Of a DNA stretch of 64,000 nucleotides, positions 1 to 9,097 are shown one piece after another (the stretch's first letter is position 1; every line of letters begins with the position of its first letter). The translations under genes and the position numbers were made by a program. Below the pieces are notes generated by a model that was not told where the DNA came from, did not search any database, and worked only from the letters and a program-made list of their open reading frames with translations. Source of the DNA: Exiguobacterium acetylicum (GTDB lineage: Bacteria; Bacillota; Bacilli; Exiguobacteriales; Exiguobacteriaceae); assembly GCF_022170825.1 (NCBI RefSeq), contig NZ_CP081878.1, positions 956,001 to 1,020,000 on the forward strand. The letters run 5' to 3'.

Positions 1-1200
1 GGTCACCTTTATTTTACGTTGAAGGATGAACAATCACGGATGAAAGCCGTCATGTTTGCCCGGGAGGCCAGTCGAGTCAAGGCCGACGTCCGTGATGGGA
101 TGCGTGTCGTTGTCACGGCACGCTTATCCGTATACGTGTCATCCGGCGAGATGCAACTCTACGTCGAACGGATGACGGAGGATGGTGTAGGAGCGCTGTA
201 TGAGGCGTTCTCACGCTTAAAGGTAGATCTCGAGGAGCGCGGCTGGTTTGATCCAGCGATCAAGCAACCGTTACCTGCTTTTCCAGAGCGCATCGGGATC
301 ATCACGTCTCCGAAAGGAGCGGCGCTTCATGATATCGCAACGACGCTGCGTCGTCGTTATCCGCAAGCAGCCATCGTGTTCGCCCCGGTCCTTGTACAGG
401 GAGCGGATGCGGCGCCGCAAATCAGTCGTGCTATCCAGTTGATGAATGAGCATGCTGCTTGTGACGTGTTAATCATTGGTCGTGGTGGCGGTTCAATCGA
501 GGAGTTATGGGCATTCAATGAGATGTCTGTTGTGACAGCGGTGTTTGAATCACGTATTCCGATCGTTTCGGCAGTCGGGCATGAAACCGACTTTACGATT
601 AGCGATTTTGTTGCGGACGTGCGTGCTGCTACACCAACGGCAGCAGCAGAACTCGTCACACCAGAAGCAGAAGCACTCGTCCGTCGTGTCCAGGATGTAG
701 AGCGGCGTTTACAACGAACGTACTCACAACTACTTAAAAGCAAACAGGAACAAGTAGCGCGTCTTGCAACGAGCTATGGTTTGAAATCACCACGCGTCCT
801 ACTCGGACTGAAACAGGAACAATTGGACCGAGCAGAGATGTCGCTCCAAAAAGAGATCCAACATGTAGTAGCGCAAAACCGACAACAGGTGGAGCGTCTT
901 CACACACGTTTAATGAGGGTACCGGTACGTGATCGATTCGTGCAACAAAAGGCGACGATTGAACAATCGCGTCGTCGACTCGAAATTGTTCGTCGGATCT
1001 TACAATCGAAACAACAACAGGTGCGTCATGTGCTCGCGCGACTCGACTCCGTCAGTCCGACGCATGTTCTGATGCGCGGCTATACGTATGTCGAACAGGA
1101 TGGACAAATCGTTCGTTCAGCGAAGGCATTGACAGCGTCTTCGTTCGATATCCGCTTCCACGATGGAACGATTCGTGCTAAACGAGAGGATGGGGAATAA
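1..1200 (+). CDS. xseA: Exonuclease VII large subunit, 5' end cut by window edge
   Basis: Catalytic subunit of exonuclease VII, which degrades single-stranded DNA to acid-soluble oligonucleotides together with XseB. The reading frame is open from base 1, so the true start lies upstream; family members are about 450 residues and roughly 400 are visible, so most of the N-terminal OB-fold is partly missing. The conserved core is clear: an SPKGAA stretch, IIGRGGGSIEELW and the family hallmark GHETDFTISDFVAD followed by RAATPTAAAE, then a long coiled-coil-rich C-terminal half. It is followed after 2 nt by xseB, as in Bacillus. The in-frame TTG at 19 is an internal leucine, not a start. Confidence 0.97.
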   Translation, partial: GHLYFTLKDEQSRMKAVMFAREASRVKADVRDGMRVVVTARLSVYVSSGEMQLYVERMTEDGVGALYEAFSRLKVDLEERGWFDPAIKQPLPAFPERIGIITSPKGAALHDIATTLRRRYPQAAIVFAPVLVQGADAAPQISRAIQLMNEHAACDVLIIGRGGGSIEELWAFNEMSVVTAVFESRIPIVSAVGHETDFTISDFVADVRAATPTAAAELVTPEAEALVRRVQDVERRLQRTYSQLLKSKQEQVARLATSYGLKSPRVLLGLKQEQLDRAEMSLQKEIQHVVAQNRQQVERLHTRLMRVPVRDRFVQQKATIEQSRRRLEIVRRILQSKQQQVRHVLARLDSVSPTHVLMRGYTYVEQDGQIVRSAKALTASSFDIRFHDGTIRAKREDGE

Positions 1201-1202
1201 GG

Positions 1203-1424
1203 ATGGAGACGGAACAATCTTTTGAAGAAGCACTGGAACGACTAGAAGAGATCGTCACCTTACTAGAAGAGGGCGAAGCGCCTCTTGAACAAGCGATGGC
1301 TCTTTATGAAGAGGGCGTCAAGTTGACAGCTCTCTGCCAAGGAAAGTTATCTGTTGCTGAAAAAAAACTCGATCAAATCCTGGAGCAAGATGGTACGCTA
1401 CGGGAAAAAGGAGGAGCGCAATGA
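1203..1424 (+). CDS. xseB: Exonuclease VII small subunit
   Basis: Small subunit that packs on the XseA helical tail and is needed for exonuclease VII activity. The 73-residue length fits the family (about 70-80), and the sequence shows the typical SFEEALERLEEIVTLLE start and the LEQAMALYEEGVKL helix. It starts 2 nt after xseA and its last codons overlap the start of ispA by 4 nt, so translational coupling along xseA-xseB-ispA is likely. Confidence 0.97.
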   Translation: METEQSFEEALERLEEIVTLLEEGEAPLEQAMALYEEGVKLTALCQGKLSVAEKKLDQILEQDGTLREKGGAQ

Positions 1425-2290
1425 TTGCCTTGAATGAGTGGAAGACACAAGTCGAAAACAAGATGGAAGAATTCATGGAGCGACTCGATGCACCGGAGCG
1501 GTTACGCGACTCGATGCGATATTCACTCGATGCGGGAGGGAAACGGATTCGTCCAGCCTTGATTTATGCTGTACTCGATGCCTTTTCGATTGATCGTTCA
1601 AAAGGTGACGCGACTGCAGCGGCGCTTGAGATGATTCATACATACTCGCTGATTCACGATGACCTTCCAGCAATGGACGACGACGATCTCCGTCGTGGGC
1701 GTCCGACGAATCATATCGCTTTTGATGAAGCGACAGCGATTTTAGCAGGAGATGCCTTGCTCACGAACGCTTTTAGTTGTCTTCTTGAGACACCGGCTTC
1801 GCCAGAAGTGAAGCTTGCCCTTGTCGAACGGTTGACAGCAGCAGCCGGTGCTACGGGCATGGTCGGTGGTCAGCTCGACGATATGCTCGGTGAACGCGGT
1901 GGCATTAACGACGTAGCGGAGCTTGAATCGATTCATCGTCGGAAAACAGGAGCACTTCTCGTCTTTGCAGTCGAAGCGGGTGGTTTACTTGCCTCGGTCA
2001 GTTCGACGGATCTTGAACACTTACAGCAATACGGTCGTCATCTCGGCATTGCCTTCCAAATTCAAGATGACATCTTGGACGTAACGGGAGATGCCGAAAA
2101 AATCGGCAAGCCGGTTGGGAGCGACGAAGGCAACGAAAAAGCAACATATCCAAAATTACTTGGTCTTGAAGGAGCAAAACGTGCACTGACAGCCCAAGTA
2201 GAAGCAGCGGAACAGGCGATTGATGCATTATCGGTCGAAGCGACGACACTTAAGGAACTGCTCGACTTCGTGGTCAAGCGCGACCATTAA
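1421..2290 (+). CDS. ispA: Farnesyl diphosphate synthase (geranyltranstransferase)
   Basis: Condenses IPP with DMAPP and geranyl-PP to farnesyl-PP, the precursor of undecaprenyl-PP, menaquinone side chains and carotenoids. At 289 residues it has normal length. The first aspartate-rich motif is visible in HDDLPAMDDDDLRRGRP and the second in FQIQDDILD, with the KTGALL segment in between. An AGGAG ribosome-binding site precedes the ATG, which overlaps the xseB stop. A hairpin terminator follows at once, so dxs downstream is probably also transcribed from its own start. Alternative prenyl-chain lengths cannot be excluded from sequence alone, but the context is that of IspA. Confidence 0.95.
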   Translation: MIALNEWKTQVENKMEEFMERLDAPERLRDSMRYSLDAGGKRIRPALIYAVLDAFSIDRSKGDATAAALEMIHTYSLIHDDLPAMDDDDLRRGRPTNHIAFDEATAILAGDALLTNAFSCLLETPASPEVKLALVERLTAAAGATGMVGGQLDDMLGERGGINDVAELESIHRRKTGALLVFAVEAGGLLASVSSTDLEHLQQYGRHLGIAFQIQDDILDVTGDAEKIGKPVGSDEGNEKATYPKLLGLEGAKRALTAQVEAAEQAIDALSVEATTLKELLDFVVKRDH

Positions 2291-2294
2291 GTAG

Positions 2295-2320
2295 GACGAC
2301 GCATCTGCGTCGTCTTTTTC
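2295..2320 (+). terminator. Rho-independent terminator after ispA
   Basis: GACGACGCA (2295-2303) pairs perfectly with TGCGTCGTC (2306-2314), followed by five T. It closes the xseA-xseB-ispA unit before dxs. Confidence 0.85.
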
Positions 2321-2407
2321 TATGCTGACAATGGCGCTCGATAGATTGTTCTAGTACAATGTAGGGTACAAACCCTATAAGATTGTAAGGAAAAGAGGCG
2401 GTAAGGT

Positions 2408-4294
2408 ATGAAATTGACAGAAATACAGGATCCGTCATTTTTAAAGCGTATGTCGGTCTCCGAACTCGAAGTCCTCGCTGGCGACATTCGACGCTTTTTG
2501 ATTGAAGAATTAGCTACGACAGGCGGACACTTAGCACCGAATCTCGGTGTCGTCGAGTTGACGCTTGCGTTGCATCGTGAATTCAACAGTCCGAATGACA
2601 AGTTCGTCTGGGATGTCGGACACCAAGCATACGTTCATAAGATTCTCACAGGACGTGCGAGCCAGTTTGATACGCTTCGCAAGCATAAGGGACTCTGTGG
2701 GTTCCCAAAACGTAACGAGAGTGTGCATGACGTCTGGGAGACAGGACACAGCTCGACGTCCCTGTCAGCAGCAATGGGGATTGCTGTCTCGAATGAACTG
2801 AGCGGTAAGGATGATCGTGCAGTCGCGATCATTGGTGATGGTGCCTTGACAGGTGGTATGGCACTTGAAGCGTTGAATCACATCGGAGCAGAGCAACAAA
2901 ACGTCATCGTCATCTTGAACGATAACGAGATGTCGATTGCACCAAACGTTGGGGCGATGCATCAAATGCTCGGACGGATTCGTTCATCACGTAAAGTGCG
3001 TTTCGCGCAAGACGAGCTCGAGACGTTGATCAAAAAGATTCCAGTCATTGGCGGACGCCTTGAAAAAGGAAGCGAGAAATTGAAGGAAGCCGTTAAAGGT
3101 GCACTTGTTCCTGGTATGTTCTTCGAAGAGCTCGGCTTTAACTACTATGGTCCGGTCGATGGACACGATCTCAATGATTTGATCGAACAGCTCAACTACG
3201 TGAAAAAAGAAGAAGGACCTGTCCTGCTTCATGTCATCACGAAAAAAGGAAAAGGCTATCGCCCGGCAGAGTTCGATGGAGTCGGTACTTGGCACGGTCT
3301 TGGACCATACAAGATGGAGTCTGGCGAAGTCATTAAAGGGAAATCAAAAGCACCAAGTTATTCCTTTACGGTAGCGGATACGTTGACGAAGATGGCACGC
3401 GAGGATGAAAAACTGACGTTGATCACACCAGCGATGAGCGTCGGTTCAAAACTCGATTGTTTTGAAAAAGAATTTCCAGAGCGGATGTTTGACGTCGGGA
3501 TTGCGGAACAACATGCTGTTACGTTCGCAGCAGGTCAAGCGACGCAAGGCATGAAACCTGTCGTATCGATCTACTCAACATTCTTCCAACGCGCATACGA
3601 TCAACTCGTCCATGACGTCGCGCGTCAAAATCTTGACGTGACGTTTACGATTGACCGATCAGGACTCGTCGGAGCAGATGGAGAGACTCACCAAGGAGTC
3701 TTCGATATCGCCTTCATGCGCCACGTGCCGAATATTCGAATCGTCATGGCAAAAGATGAGAATGAACTGCAGCACTTGCTCTATTCTGCTGTTAAATACG
3801 AAGGACCAATCGCCGTTCGTTTCCCACGAGGTGAAGGAATCGGTGTACCAATGGATGAGACATTGCATGAAATTTCGCTTGATACATGGGAAGTCGAACG
3901 CGAAGGAACGGATGTCGCGATTCTTGCGTTCGGACCACAAGTTCAAGATGCACTCAAGATTGCGGATCTCCTAGCAGACGAACTATCGGTTCGTGTCATC
4001 AATGCCCGGACGATCAAACCGCTTGATGAGAAAATGCTGAATGCCCTTTACGCAGAAGGTATTCCACTCGTGACGCTCGAAGAAGCTGTCCTAAAAGGTG
4101 GATTCGGTTCAGCTGTCCTTGAGCATGCGAATGAGCAGGAAGCATTCCCACGTGTCAAACGCTTCGGTATTCCAGATTGGTATATCGAGCACGGCGGTGT
4201 TAATGAGTTACTTGAAGAAATCGGATTATTACCTGGACAAATCGCAGAAGAAGTACGCGCTTTTGTCAATCAAGGAAAGAAACAGAGTGTGTGA
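2408..4294 (+). CDS. dxs: 1-deoxy-D-xylulose-5-phosphate synthase
   Basis: First enzyme of the MEP isoprenoid pathway: thiamine-diphosphate-dependent condensation of pyruvate with glyceraldehyde 3-phosphate. The 628-residue length is typical. Visible are the histidine-containing [10 protein letters not shown] segment, the TPP/Mg binding motif GDGALTGG with the downstream NDN, the transketolase-like central region [13 protein letters not shown] and the [15 protein letters not shown] motif. A GGCGGTAAGG ribosome-binding region lies just before the ATG. It lies next to ispA, so this locus carries two steps of the same pathway. A possible -10 (TACAAT at 2355-2360) lies upstream but no good -35 is seen. 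Confidence 0.98.
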   Translation: MKLTEIQDPSFLKRMSVSELEVLAGDIRRFLIEELATTGGHLAPNLGVVELTLALHREFNSPNDKFVWDVGHQAYVHKILTGRASQFDTLRKHKGLCGFPKRNESVHDVWETGHSSTSLSAAMGIAVSNELSGKDDRAVAIIGDGALTGGMALEALNHIGAEQQNVIVILNDNEMSIAPNVGAMHQMLGRIRSSRKVRFAQDELETLIKKIPVIGGRLEKGSEKLKEAVKGALVPGMFFEELGFNYYGPVDGHDLNDLIEQLNYVKKEEGPVLLHVITKKGKGYRPAEFDGVGTWHGLGPYKMESGEVIKGKSKAPSYSFTVADTLTKMAREDEKLTLITPAMSVGSKLDCFEKEFPERMFDVGIAEQHAVTFAAGQATQGMKPVVSIYSTFFQRAYDQLVHDVARQNLDVTFTIDRSGLVGADGETHQGVFDIAFMRHVPNIRIVMAKDENELQHLLYSAVKYEGPIAVRFPRGEGIGVPMDETLHEISLDTWEVEREGTDVAILAFGPQVQDALKIADLLADELSVRVINARTIKPLDEKMLNALYAEGIPLVTLEEAVLKGGFGSAVLEHANEQEAFPRVKRFGIPDWYIEHGGVNELLEEIGLLPGQIAEEVRAFVNQGKKQSV

Positions 4295-4300
4295 CGATTC

Positions 4301-5107
4301 ATGGAAAATGTAAAAAAAATCCGCCTCGACGTTCTTCTCGTCGAGCGCGGTTTGTTTGAAACGCGTGAAAAAGCGAAGCGGTCGATTATGGCTGGACTCG
4401 TCTTTAGCGGAACGGAACGATTAGAGAAGGCCGGTGAAAAGGTCAAATCGGATATTGATCTGCACGTCAAAGGTCAGTTGATGCCGTATGTTGGTCGCGG
4501 CGGTTTTAAGATGGAAAAGGCACTCCAAGTATTCGATTTTGATGTCACGGGTAAAACGGGTCTTGATATCGGATCGTCGACGGGTGGCTTTACGGACTGT
4601 TCCTTACAAAATGGCGCAACGCATATGTATGCGCTCGATGTTGGTTCCAATCAGCTGGACTGGAAGCTTCGCTCGGATGACCGCGTGACGGTGATGGAGA
4701 AGACGAATTTCCGGCATGCGACGCCAGACATGTTCCCAGTCGCGCCACAGTTTGCGACGATTGATGTCTCATTCATCTCGTTACGCTTAATGCTTCCTCC
4801 ACTGAAGACGATCCTCGTCGAAGGAGGAGACGTCATGGCGCTTGTAAAACCGCAATTCGAAGCGGGACGTGATGATATCGGCAAAAAAGGGATCGTGCGG
4901 GATGAGCGGATTCACATACGAGTTCTTGATGAGATGGTCGAATTCTTCATCCAGCAAGGATTTTATGTGAAGCAACTCGATTACTCGCCGATTACTGGTG
5001 GCGAGGGCAATATCGAGTTCTTGTTACATGCCCGTCTTGGTCAAGCTGGGCTTGATCCAGACGTCAATGCAACAGAGACGGTCAAGCAAGCACACGCTAG
5101 TCTTTAA
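4301..5107 (+). CDS. tlyA: TlyA family rRNA (cytidine-2'-O)-methyltransferase
   Basis: S4 RNA-binding domain at residues about 5-60 (RLDVLLVERGLFETREKAKR) followed by an FtsJ-like Rossmann methyltransferase with the SAM motif LDIGSSTGGFTDC and the aspartate-containing LDVGSNQLDWKLR. Family members methylate ribosomal RNA; older annotations call them hemolysin A, and the Bacillus orthologue is YqxC. Length 268 is normal. It starts 6 nt after dxs with a weak ribosome-binding site, suggesting coupling to dxs translation. The order dxs-tlyA-argR-recN is that of Bacillus. Confidence 0.93.
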   Translation: MENVKKIRLDVLLVERGLFETREKAKRSIMAGLVFSGTERLEKAGEKVKSDIDLHVKGQLMPYVGRGGFKMEKALQVFDFDVTGKTGLDIGSSTGGFTDCSLQNGATHMYALDVGSNQLDWKLRSDDRVTVMEKTNFRHATPDMFPVAPQFATIDVSFISLRLMLPPLKTILVEGGDVMALVKPQFEAGRDDIGKKGIVRDERIHIRVLDEMVEFFIQQGFYVKQLDYSPITGGEGNIEFLLHARLGQAGLDPDVNATETVKQAHASL

Positions 5108-5123
5108 ATGAACAGATGAAAAC

Positions 5124-5163
5124 GAAGACGGATCCGGTTGATGGGTCCGTCTTCCTTGTTGTT
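5124..5163 (+). terminator. Terminator between tlyA and argR
   Basis: GAAGACGGATCC (5124-5135) pairs with GGGTCCGTCTTC (5143-5154) with one mismatch, followed by a T-rich but interrupted tail. Some readthrough is likely. Confidence 0.7.
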
Positions 5164-5186
5164 CAGCGAGACGAAAACCGTATAAT
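5159..5186 (+). promoter_or_regulatory. Sigma-A-type promoter for argR
   Basis: TTGTTC (5159-5164) and a perfect TATAAT (5181-5186) are separated by 16 nt. It sits directly after the tlyA terminator and 75 nt before argR, so argR-recN-spo0A can be transcribed separately from dxs-tlyA. Confidence 0.65.
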
Positions 5187-5261
5187 AAAATGGCAAGCGT
5201 GGACTTTTAATGATTTATTGGATTACAATAGTAACATCGAAGAATACTGTGAGGTGCAGGA

Positions 5262-5711
5262 ATGACAAAGGGGCAACGGTTGATTAAGATTCGGGAAATC
5301 ATCACCCAATCGGAAGTAGAAACCCAGGATGAACTGGTAGATGAATTACGGAATGCAGGATATAAGGTGACACAGGCGACGGTATCGCGAGACATCAAGG
5401 AACTCCATCTCGTTAAAGTACCGTTGAATGATGGACGTTATAAATACAGCTTACCCGCCGACCAACGTTTTAACCCGCTCGGGAAATTACGACGTCTGCT
5501 TGGCGATAGCTTCATCTCGATTGATTCTGCTCAAAATCTGATTGTCATGCATGTCCTGCCTGGAAATGCGAATGCAGTCGCTGTCTTACTAGACCATTTG
5601 AGCTGGAACGAACTGCTTGGAACGGTGTGTGGGGACGATACGATCCTATTGATTGCACGAAGTGAGGACCAAGCAAAAGAAGTGACGGAACGAATCTTAG
5701 AAATGCTGTAA
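5262..5711 (+). CDS. argR: Arginine repressor ArgR/AhrC
   Basis: Hexameric arginine-responsive DNA-binding regulator that represses arginine synthesis and activates catabolism. At 149 residues it has the normal two-domain layout: N-terminal winged helix with the [17 protein letters not shown] recognition region, and C-terminal arginine-binding/oligomerisation domain containing [14 protein letters not shown]. It has a GAGGTG ribosome-binding site and its own promoter. A possible target in this window is the ARG-box-like dyad at 42134-42147 before the arginine transporter. The position between tlyA and recN is conserved in Bacilli. Confidence 0.97.
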   Translation: MTKGQRLIKIREIITQSEVETQDELVDELRNAGYKVTQATVSRDIKELHLVKVPLNDGRYKYSLPADQRFNPLGKLRRLLGDSFISIDSAQNLIVMHVLPGNANAVAVLLDHLSWNELLGTVCGDDTILLIARSEDQAKEVTERILEML

Positions 5712-5723
5712 GGAGTTGACAGG

Positions 5724-7430
5724 ATGCTAGCTGAATTATCGATCAAACAATTTGCGATCATTGACGAGCTACAGATCGACTTTAAAAAAGGAATGACCGT
5801 CTTGACTGGGGAAACAGGTGCCGGTAAATCGATCGTTCTCGACGCAATCGGTTTGTTGATTGGTGGACGTGGATCTTCGGAATTCGTTCGATACGGGGAA
5901 GATCGGGCGGAACTAGAAGGACTATTTCTGATTGAAGACGACCATCTCGTCTATGATCTCGCAGAAGAGTATGGCATCGATATCGAAGATGGATTGATCA
6001 TCTTACGACGTGATCTGTTCGCGACCGGGAAAAGTGTCTGTCGTGTCAACAATAAGCTGGTCACACTGACGATCTTACGTGAGTTCGGGCGTGTTCTCGT
6101 CGACATGCACGGACAACATGAACATCAGCATTTAATGGACAGTACGTATCATCAAGCGATTCTCGATGACTTCGCACAAGAGGCGATTGCACCGCTACTA
6201 CAATCCTATCAGTCGGGCTATCAAGCATACGAAGAAAAACGGATGGCTTTGCAATCGCTCGCGCAAAGTGAGCAAGAACTTGCACAACGGATTGATCTGT
6301 TATCGTTTCAGACGGAAGAGATTGAAGGGGCAAAACTTCGGGCACATGAGGAAGATGAGTTGCTCGTCGAACGAAATCGTCTTGCGAACTTCGAGAAGTT
6401 ATATGCGTCGCTTAAGACAGCGTATGATGCTCTACATGATGAGATGCGCGGTATCGATTCCGTCGGTGACGCGATGCGTGAATTGCAGCAAGCATCAAGT
6501 ATCGATGAGCAGTTTTCTCAGCAGAGTGACGCGATCGCAAGCGCTTTTTATGGACTAGAAGAAGTGGGGTACGCAATTCGAGATCAACTCGAAACACTCG
6601 AGTTCGACTCCAATCGACTTGATGAGATTGAACAGCGTTTATCGGTCTTTCAACAGTTGAAACGAAAATACGGGGCAACGATTGAGGAAGTCATCGCGTA
6701 TGGTGAGAAGATTCGAGTGGAACTCGATACGATGACGAATCGAGATGAACGGATTGAACGTTTAAAAGCCGAAGTCGAACAGCTCGAAGGCGAATTGTTT
6801 GAGATTGGTGGTCGACTCTCGCAACAACGGCGTAAAGCAGCGATTCAATTAAGTGAAGCGATTCATTTGGAGTTGCGTGAGCTTTACATGGAAAAAGCAC
6901 GGTTTGAAATTCGTTTTCTTCAGGACGGGAAGACACCGATGCTACGCAAGAACGGAATCGACCAAGTCGAGTTCTTCATCATGACGAATGCGGGAGAGCC
7001 GTTTAAATCACTTGGAAAAGTTGCGTCAGGTGGAGAATTATCTCGAATCATGCTTGGACTGAAATCGATTTTCTCACGCTCGGTCGGCGTCGCTTCCATC
7101 ATTTTCGATGAAGTCGATACGGGTGTCTCGGGTCGTGTCGCGCAAGCGATGGCTGAAAAAATCTATCGTTTGTCAGTAGACGGACAAGTGCTCTGTATCA
7201 CGCACTTACCGCAAGTCGCTTCAATGGCTGATCAACATCTGTATATTCGAAAAATCGAAGAGACGGACCGTACGACGACACAGGTCAATGTCTTGTCTCA
7301 GTCAGATCGAGGAAATGAGCTCGGACGGATGATTTCCGGTGCACATATGACGGACTTGACGTTACGTCATGCCGAAGAGTTGATGGATCAGGCGAAGATG
7401 ATGAAAGAATCGCTTAAAAATGGGGTGTAA
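5724..7430 (+). CDS. recN: DNA repair protein RecN
   Basis: SMC-like ATPase acting early at DNA double-strand breaks. Length 568 is typical. The N-terminal Walker A is GETGAGKS near residues 30-37; a central coiled coil covers roughly residues 150-370; the C-terminal head shows the signature ASGGELSRIMLGLK and the Walker B/D-loop FDEVDTGVSG. An AAGGAG site precedes the ATG. It is 12 nt after argR and only 3 nt before spo0A. In B. subtilis the sporulation protease gene spoIVB lies between recN and spo0A; here it is absent. Confidence 0.97.
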   Translation: MLAELSIKQFAIIDELQIDFKKGMTVLTGETGAGKSIVLDAIGLLIGGRGSSEFVRYGEDRAELEGLFLIEDDHLVYDLAEEYGIDIEDGLIILRRDLFATGKSVCRVNNKLVTLTILREFGRVLVDMHGQHEHQHLMDSTYHQAILDDFAQEAIAPLLQSYQSGYQAYEEKRMALQSLAQSEQELAQRIDLLSFQTEEIEGAKLRAHEEDELLVERNRLANFEKLYASLKTAYDALHDEMRGIDSVGDAMRELQQASSIDEQFSQQSDAIASAFYGLEEVGYAIRDQLETLEFDSNRLDEIEQRLSVFQQLKRKYGATIEEVIAYGEKIRVELDTMTNRDERIERLKAEVEQLEGELFEIGGRLSQQRRKAAIQLSEAIHLELRELYMEKARFEIRFLQDGKTPMLRKNGIDQVEFFIMTNAGEPFKSLGKVASGGELSRIMLGLKSIFSRSVGVASIIFDEVDTGVSGRVAQAMAEKIYRLSVDGQVLCITHLPQVASMADQHLYIRKIEETDRTTTQVNVLSQSDRGNELGRMISGAHMTDLTLRHAEELMDQAKMMKESLKNGV

Positions 7431-7433
7431 GGA

Positions 7434-8156
7434 TTGATTAAAGTCGGGATAGCAGATGATAATCGCGAAATGGTTGAATTGATTCGCCAACATATCACTG
7501 CGCAAGAAGACATGGAAGTCGTTTGCGTCGCCTACAACGGCGAGAGTTGTCTCGAAAGCATGAAAGAACATGAAGTCGACGTATTACTTCTCGACATCAT
7601 CATGCCCCATTTAGATGGGCTCGGTGTGCTCGAAGAGTTGATGAAAAAAAAGAAGAATCCTGCTGTCATCATGCTGAGTGCTTTCGGTAAGGACGAAGTC
7701 TCGCAACAGGCGGTTACCCTTGGAGCATCGTATTTCTTACTTAAACCGTTCAGTATGGATCAGCTCGTTCAAAAAATTCGTCTCGTGACGAATCAAGGAC
7801 AAGCACCGACGGTTGAAACGATTGACTTAAAAGTCGGGACGACACTCCGAGAAGTGGGGATTGCCCCGCACATCAAAGGCTTCACGTATTTAAAGGACGC
7901 GGTATTGATGGTGCTCGAACGAGAGGACTTACTCGGTTTAATTACAAAAGAACTCTATCCAACGATCGCAAAAAAACATCAAACGACAGCCTCACGCGTC
8001 GAACGAGCAATGCGTCACGCGATCAAGTCGGCTTGGAACGAAGGGATGCAACAGCACGAGCTTTTCAACGGTCGCATCGAACAAGAGAAAAGTCCGAAAA
8101 ACTCGGAATTCATCTCGTATGTGTCGAGTCATATGAATCAAGAACAATCTGGTTGA
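7434..8156 (+). CDS. spo0A: Response regulator Spo0A
   Basis: Two-domain response regulator, master regulator of sporulation and stationary-phase genes in Bacilli. The receiver (residues 1-120) has the acidic pair D8/D9, phospho-acceptor D54 in LLLDIIMPHLDG and K at FLLKPF. The C-terminal Spo0A-specific effector domain (about 130-240) keeps HIKGFTYLKDA, LYPTIAKKHQTTASRVERAMRHAIKSAW, so the DNA-reading helix is intact. At 240 residues it is shorter than the 267 of B. subtilis, mainly in the inter-domain linker. The start is TTG: the codon two before it is the recN stop, so no upstream start exists, and the GGGGTG overlapping the recN end is the ribosome-binding site. Confidence 0.95.
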   Translation: MIKVGIADDNREMVELIRQHITAQEDMEVVCVAYNGESCLESMKEHEVDVLLLDIIMPHLDGLGVLEELMKKKKNPAVIMLSAFGKDEVSQQAVTLGASYFLLKPFSMDQLVQKIRLVTNQGQAPTVETIDLKVGTTLREVGIAPHIKGFTYLKDAVLMVLEREDLLGLITKELYPTIAKKHQTTASRVERAMRHAIKSAWNEGMQQHELFNGRIEQEKSPKNSEFISYVSSHMNQEQSG

Positions 8157-8162
8157 AGCGAT

Positions 8163-8217
8163 ACACCGTCTAATCAATAGACGGTGTCAGACTGAAGACG
8201 AAGTACAGTCTTTCTCT
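8163..8217 (+). terminator. Two consecutive hairpins after spo0A
   Basis: A perfect 10-bp stem ACACCGTCTA (8163-8172)/TAGACGGTGT (8178-8187) without a T tract is followed by AGACTG (8189-8194)/CAGTCT (8206-8211) and the T-rich TTCTCTT. Together they probably end the recN-spo0A transcript. Confidence 0.65.
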
Positions 8218-8238
8218 TAATGAGGGAGGTTGTGCTTT

Positions 8239-8347
8239 TTTTGTTCATCTCGAATCGTTTTCCTGGGACAAGCATCGCGCCGCTTCACTTCGTTTCAGGG
8301 TCGCTCGTGCTTGTTTTTCCTTAGGAAGCGATTTTGAATGAACAAAA
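8239..8347. repeat. Imperfect inverted-repeat element between convergent genes
   Basis: The ends are a perfect 10-bp inverted repeat, TTTTGTTCAT (8239-8248) and ATGAACAAAA (8338-8347), extending inward with AATCG/CGATT and TTCCT/AGGAA blocks and a second nested pair ACAAGCA/TGCTTGT. No convincing reading frame is present. It may be a structured bidirectional terminator or a copy of a dispersed intergenic repeat; copy number cannot be judged from one window. Confidence 0.5.
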
Positions 8348-8406
8348 TGCTTCTTTCCTCTTTCTTCTGGTTATAAGACAACGTCCGATTAATAAACAGT
8401 GTATTT

Positions 8407-8985
8407 TTAATTCTTATTCCGCTCATAGCAAACGATCGACACACCGTTTTCAATCGTTTGGCGTTCCTTGACGTTCCACATGAGGGGAGTCATGCCTCGA
8501 TCAGGAAATAGACGTTTACCGGAACCGATGATGACAGGGTAGTGAATCAATCGAAGCTCATCAATCAAATCCGCTTGAGAAAGCGCATGAACGAGTTCAC
8601 TACTGCCCCAGACGTGAAATGGTGGACCGTCTTGTTGTTTCAAAAGCTCCAGTTCAGAGGCCGGTTGATTCAAATAGGTCGTCGGCTGCCAAAGGGCAGG
8701 TGGTGTATGACGCGTGGCGACATACTTCATAGCACGATTAGCTACTGGCCAGATATCGGCATGGAGTGGCCAATAACTCGACCATTGCTCGTATGTCTTG
8801 CGACCAAGTAAGAGGGAGCAGTCCTCATGCATCCATCCTCGAATGACCTGACCGATCTCAGGATGTTGAAATGGTGCAGTCCATCCACCATGCTTAAAAT
8901 CGTTGCTCATATCCTCCTCTTTGCCGCTCGGTGCTTGAACGACACCGTCTAAGGATAGATGTTCGAATACGATGATTTTTCGCAT
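8407..8985 (-). CDS. Dihydrofolate reductase family protein (RibD C-terminal-like)
   Basis: A 192-residue reductase-like protein of the RibD C-terminal/DHFR fold: N-terminus MRKIIVFEHLSLDGVVQAP, LLGRKTYEQWSSYW, and the C-terminal GSGKRLFPD region. Such proteins bind NADPH; the physiological substrate of this subgroup is not known. The start is set at 8985, where AAGGAGCT lies 5 nt upstream; the longer frame to 9036 lacks a ribosome-binding site. It is monocistronic and converges on spo0A. Confidence 0.85.
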   Translation of the reverse strand: MRKIIVFEHLSLDGVVQAPSGKEEDMSNDFKHGGWTAPFQHPEIGQVIRGWMHEDCSLLLGRKTYEQWSSYWPLHADIWPVANRAMKYVATRHTPPALWQPTTYLNQPASELELLKQQDGPPFHVWGSSELVHALSQADLIDELRLIHYPVIIGSGKRLFPDRGMTPLMWNVKERQTIENGVSIVCYERNKN

Positions 8986-9042
8986 ACACGAGCTCCTTTC
9001 GATTGTATTCTTCATACAGCATACCGTAGCGAGCAAAAAAGA

Positions 9043-9056
9043 TAAAAGCGTTTACA
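9043..9056. promoter_or_regulatory. Possible cre (CcpA) site upstream of the large RNA
   Basis: TAAAAGCGTTTACA matches the consensus TGWNANCGNTNWCA at 13 of 14 positions (A for G at position 2). It ends 8 nt before the -35 of the RNA promoter and also lies upstream of the divergent reductase gene, so either could be the target. Confidence 0.4.
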
Positions 9057-9064
9057 AATAAATA

Positions 9065-9092
9065 TTGCATAAACTGAAATGTTTGTTATAAT
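9065..9092 (+). promoter_or_regulatory. Strong extended -10 promoter for the large RNA
   Basis: TTGCAT (9065-9070), 16-nt spacer, TATAAT (9087-9092) with a TG extension at 9084-9085. Transcription is expected to begin near 9098-9100. Confidence 0.75.
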
Positions 9093-9097
9093 AAAGG

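Noticed and set aside
8229-8336. Short frame starting TTG/GTG behind GGGAGG after spo0A
   Set aside because: The sequence is explained by the inverted repeat; the peptide is Arg/Phe/Cys-rich and not protein-like, and there is no promoter.
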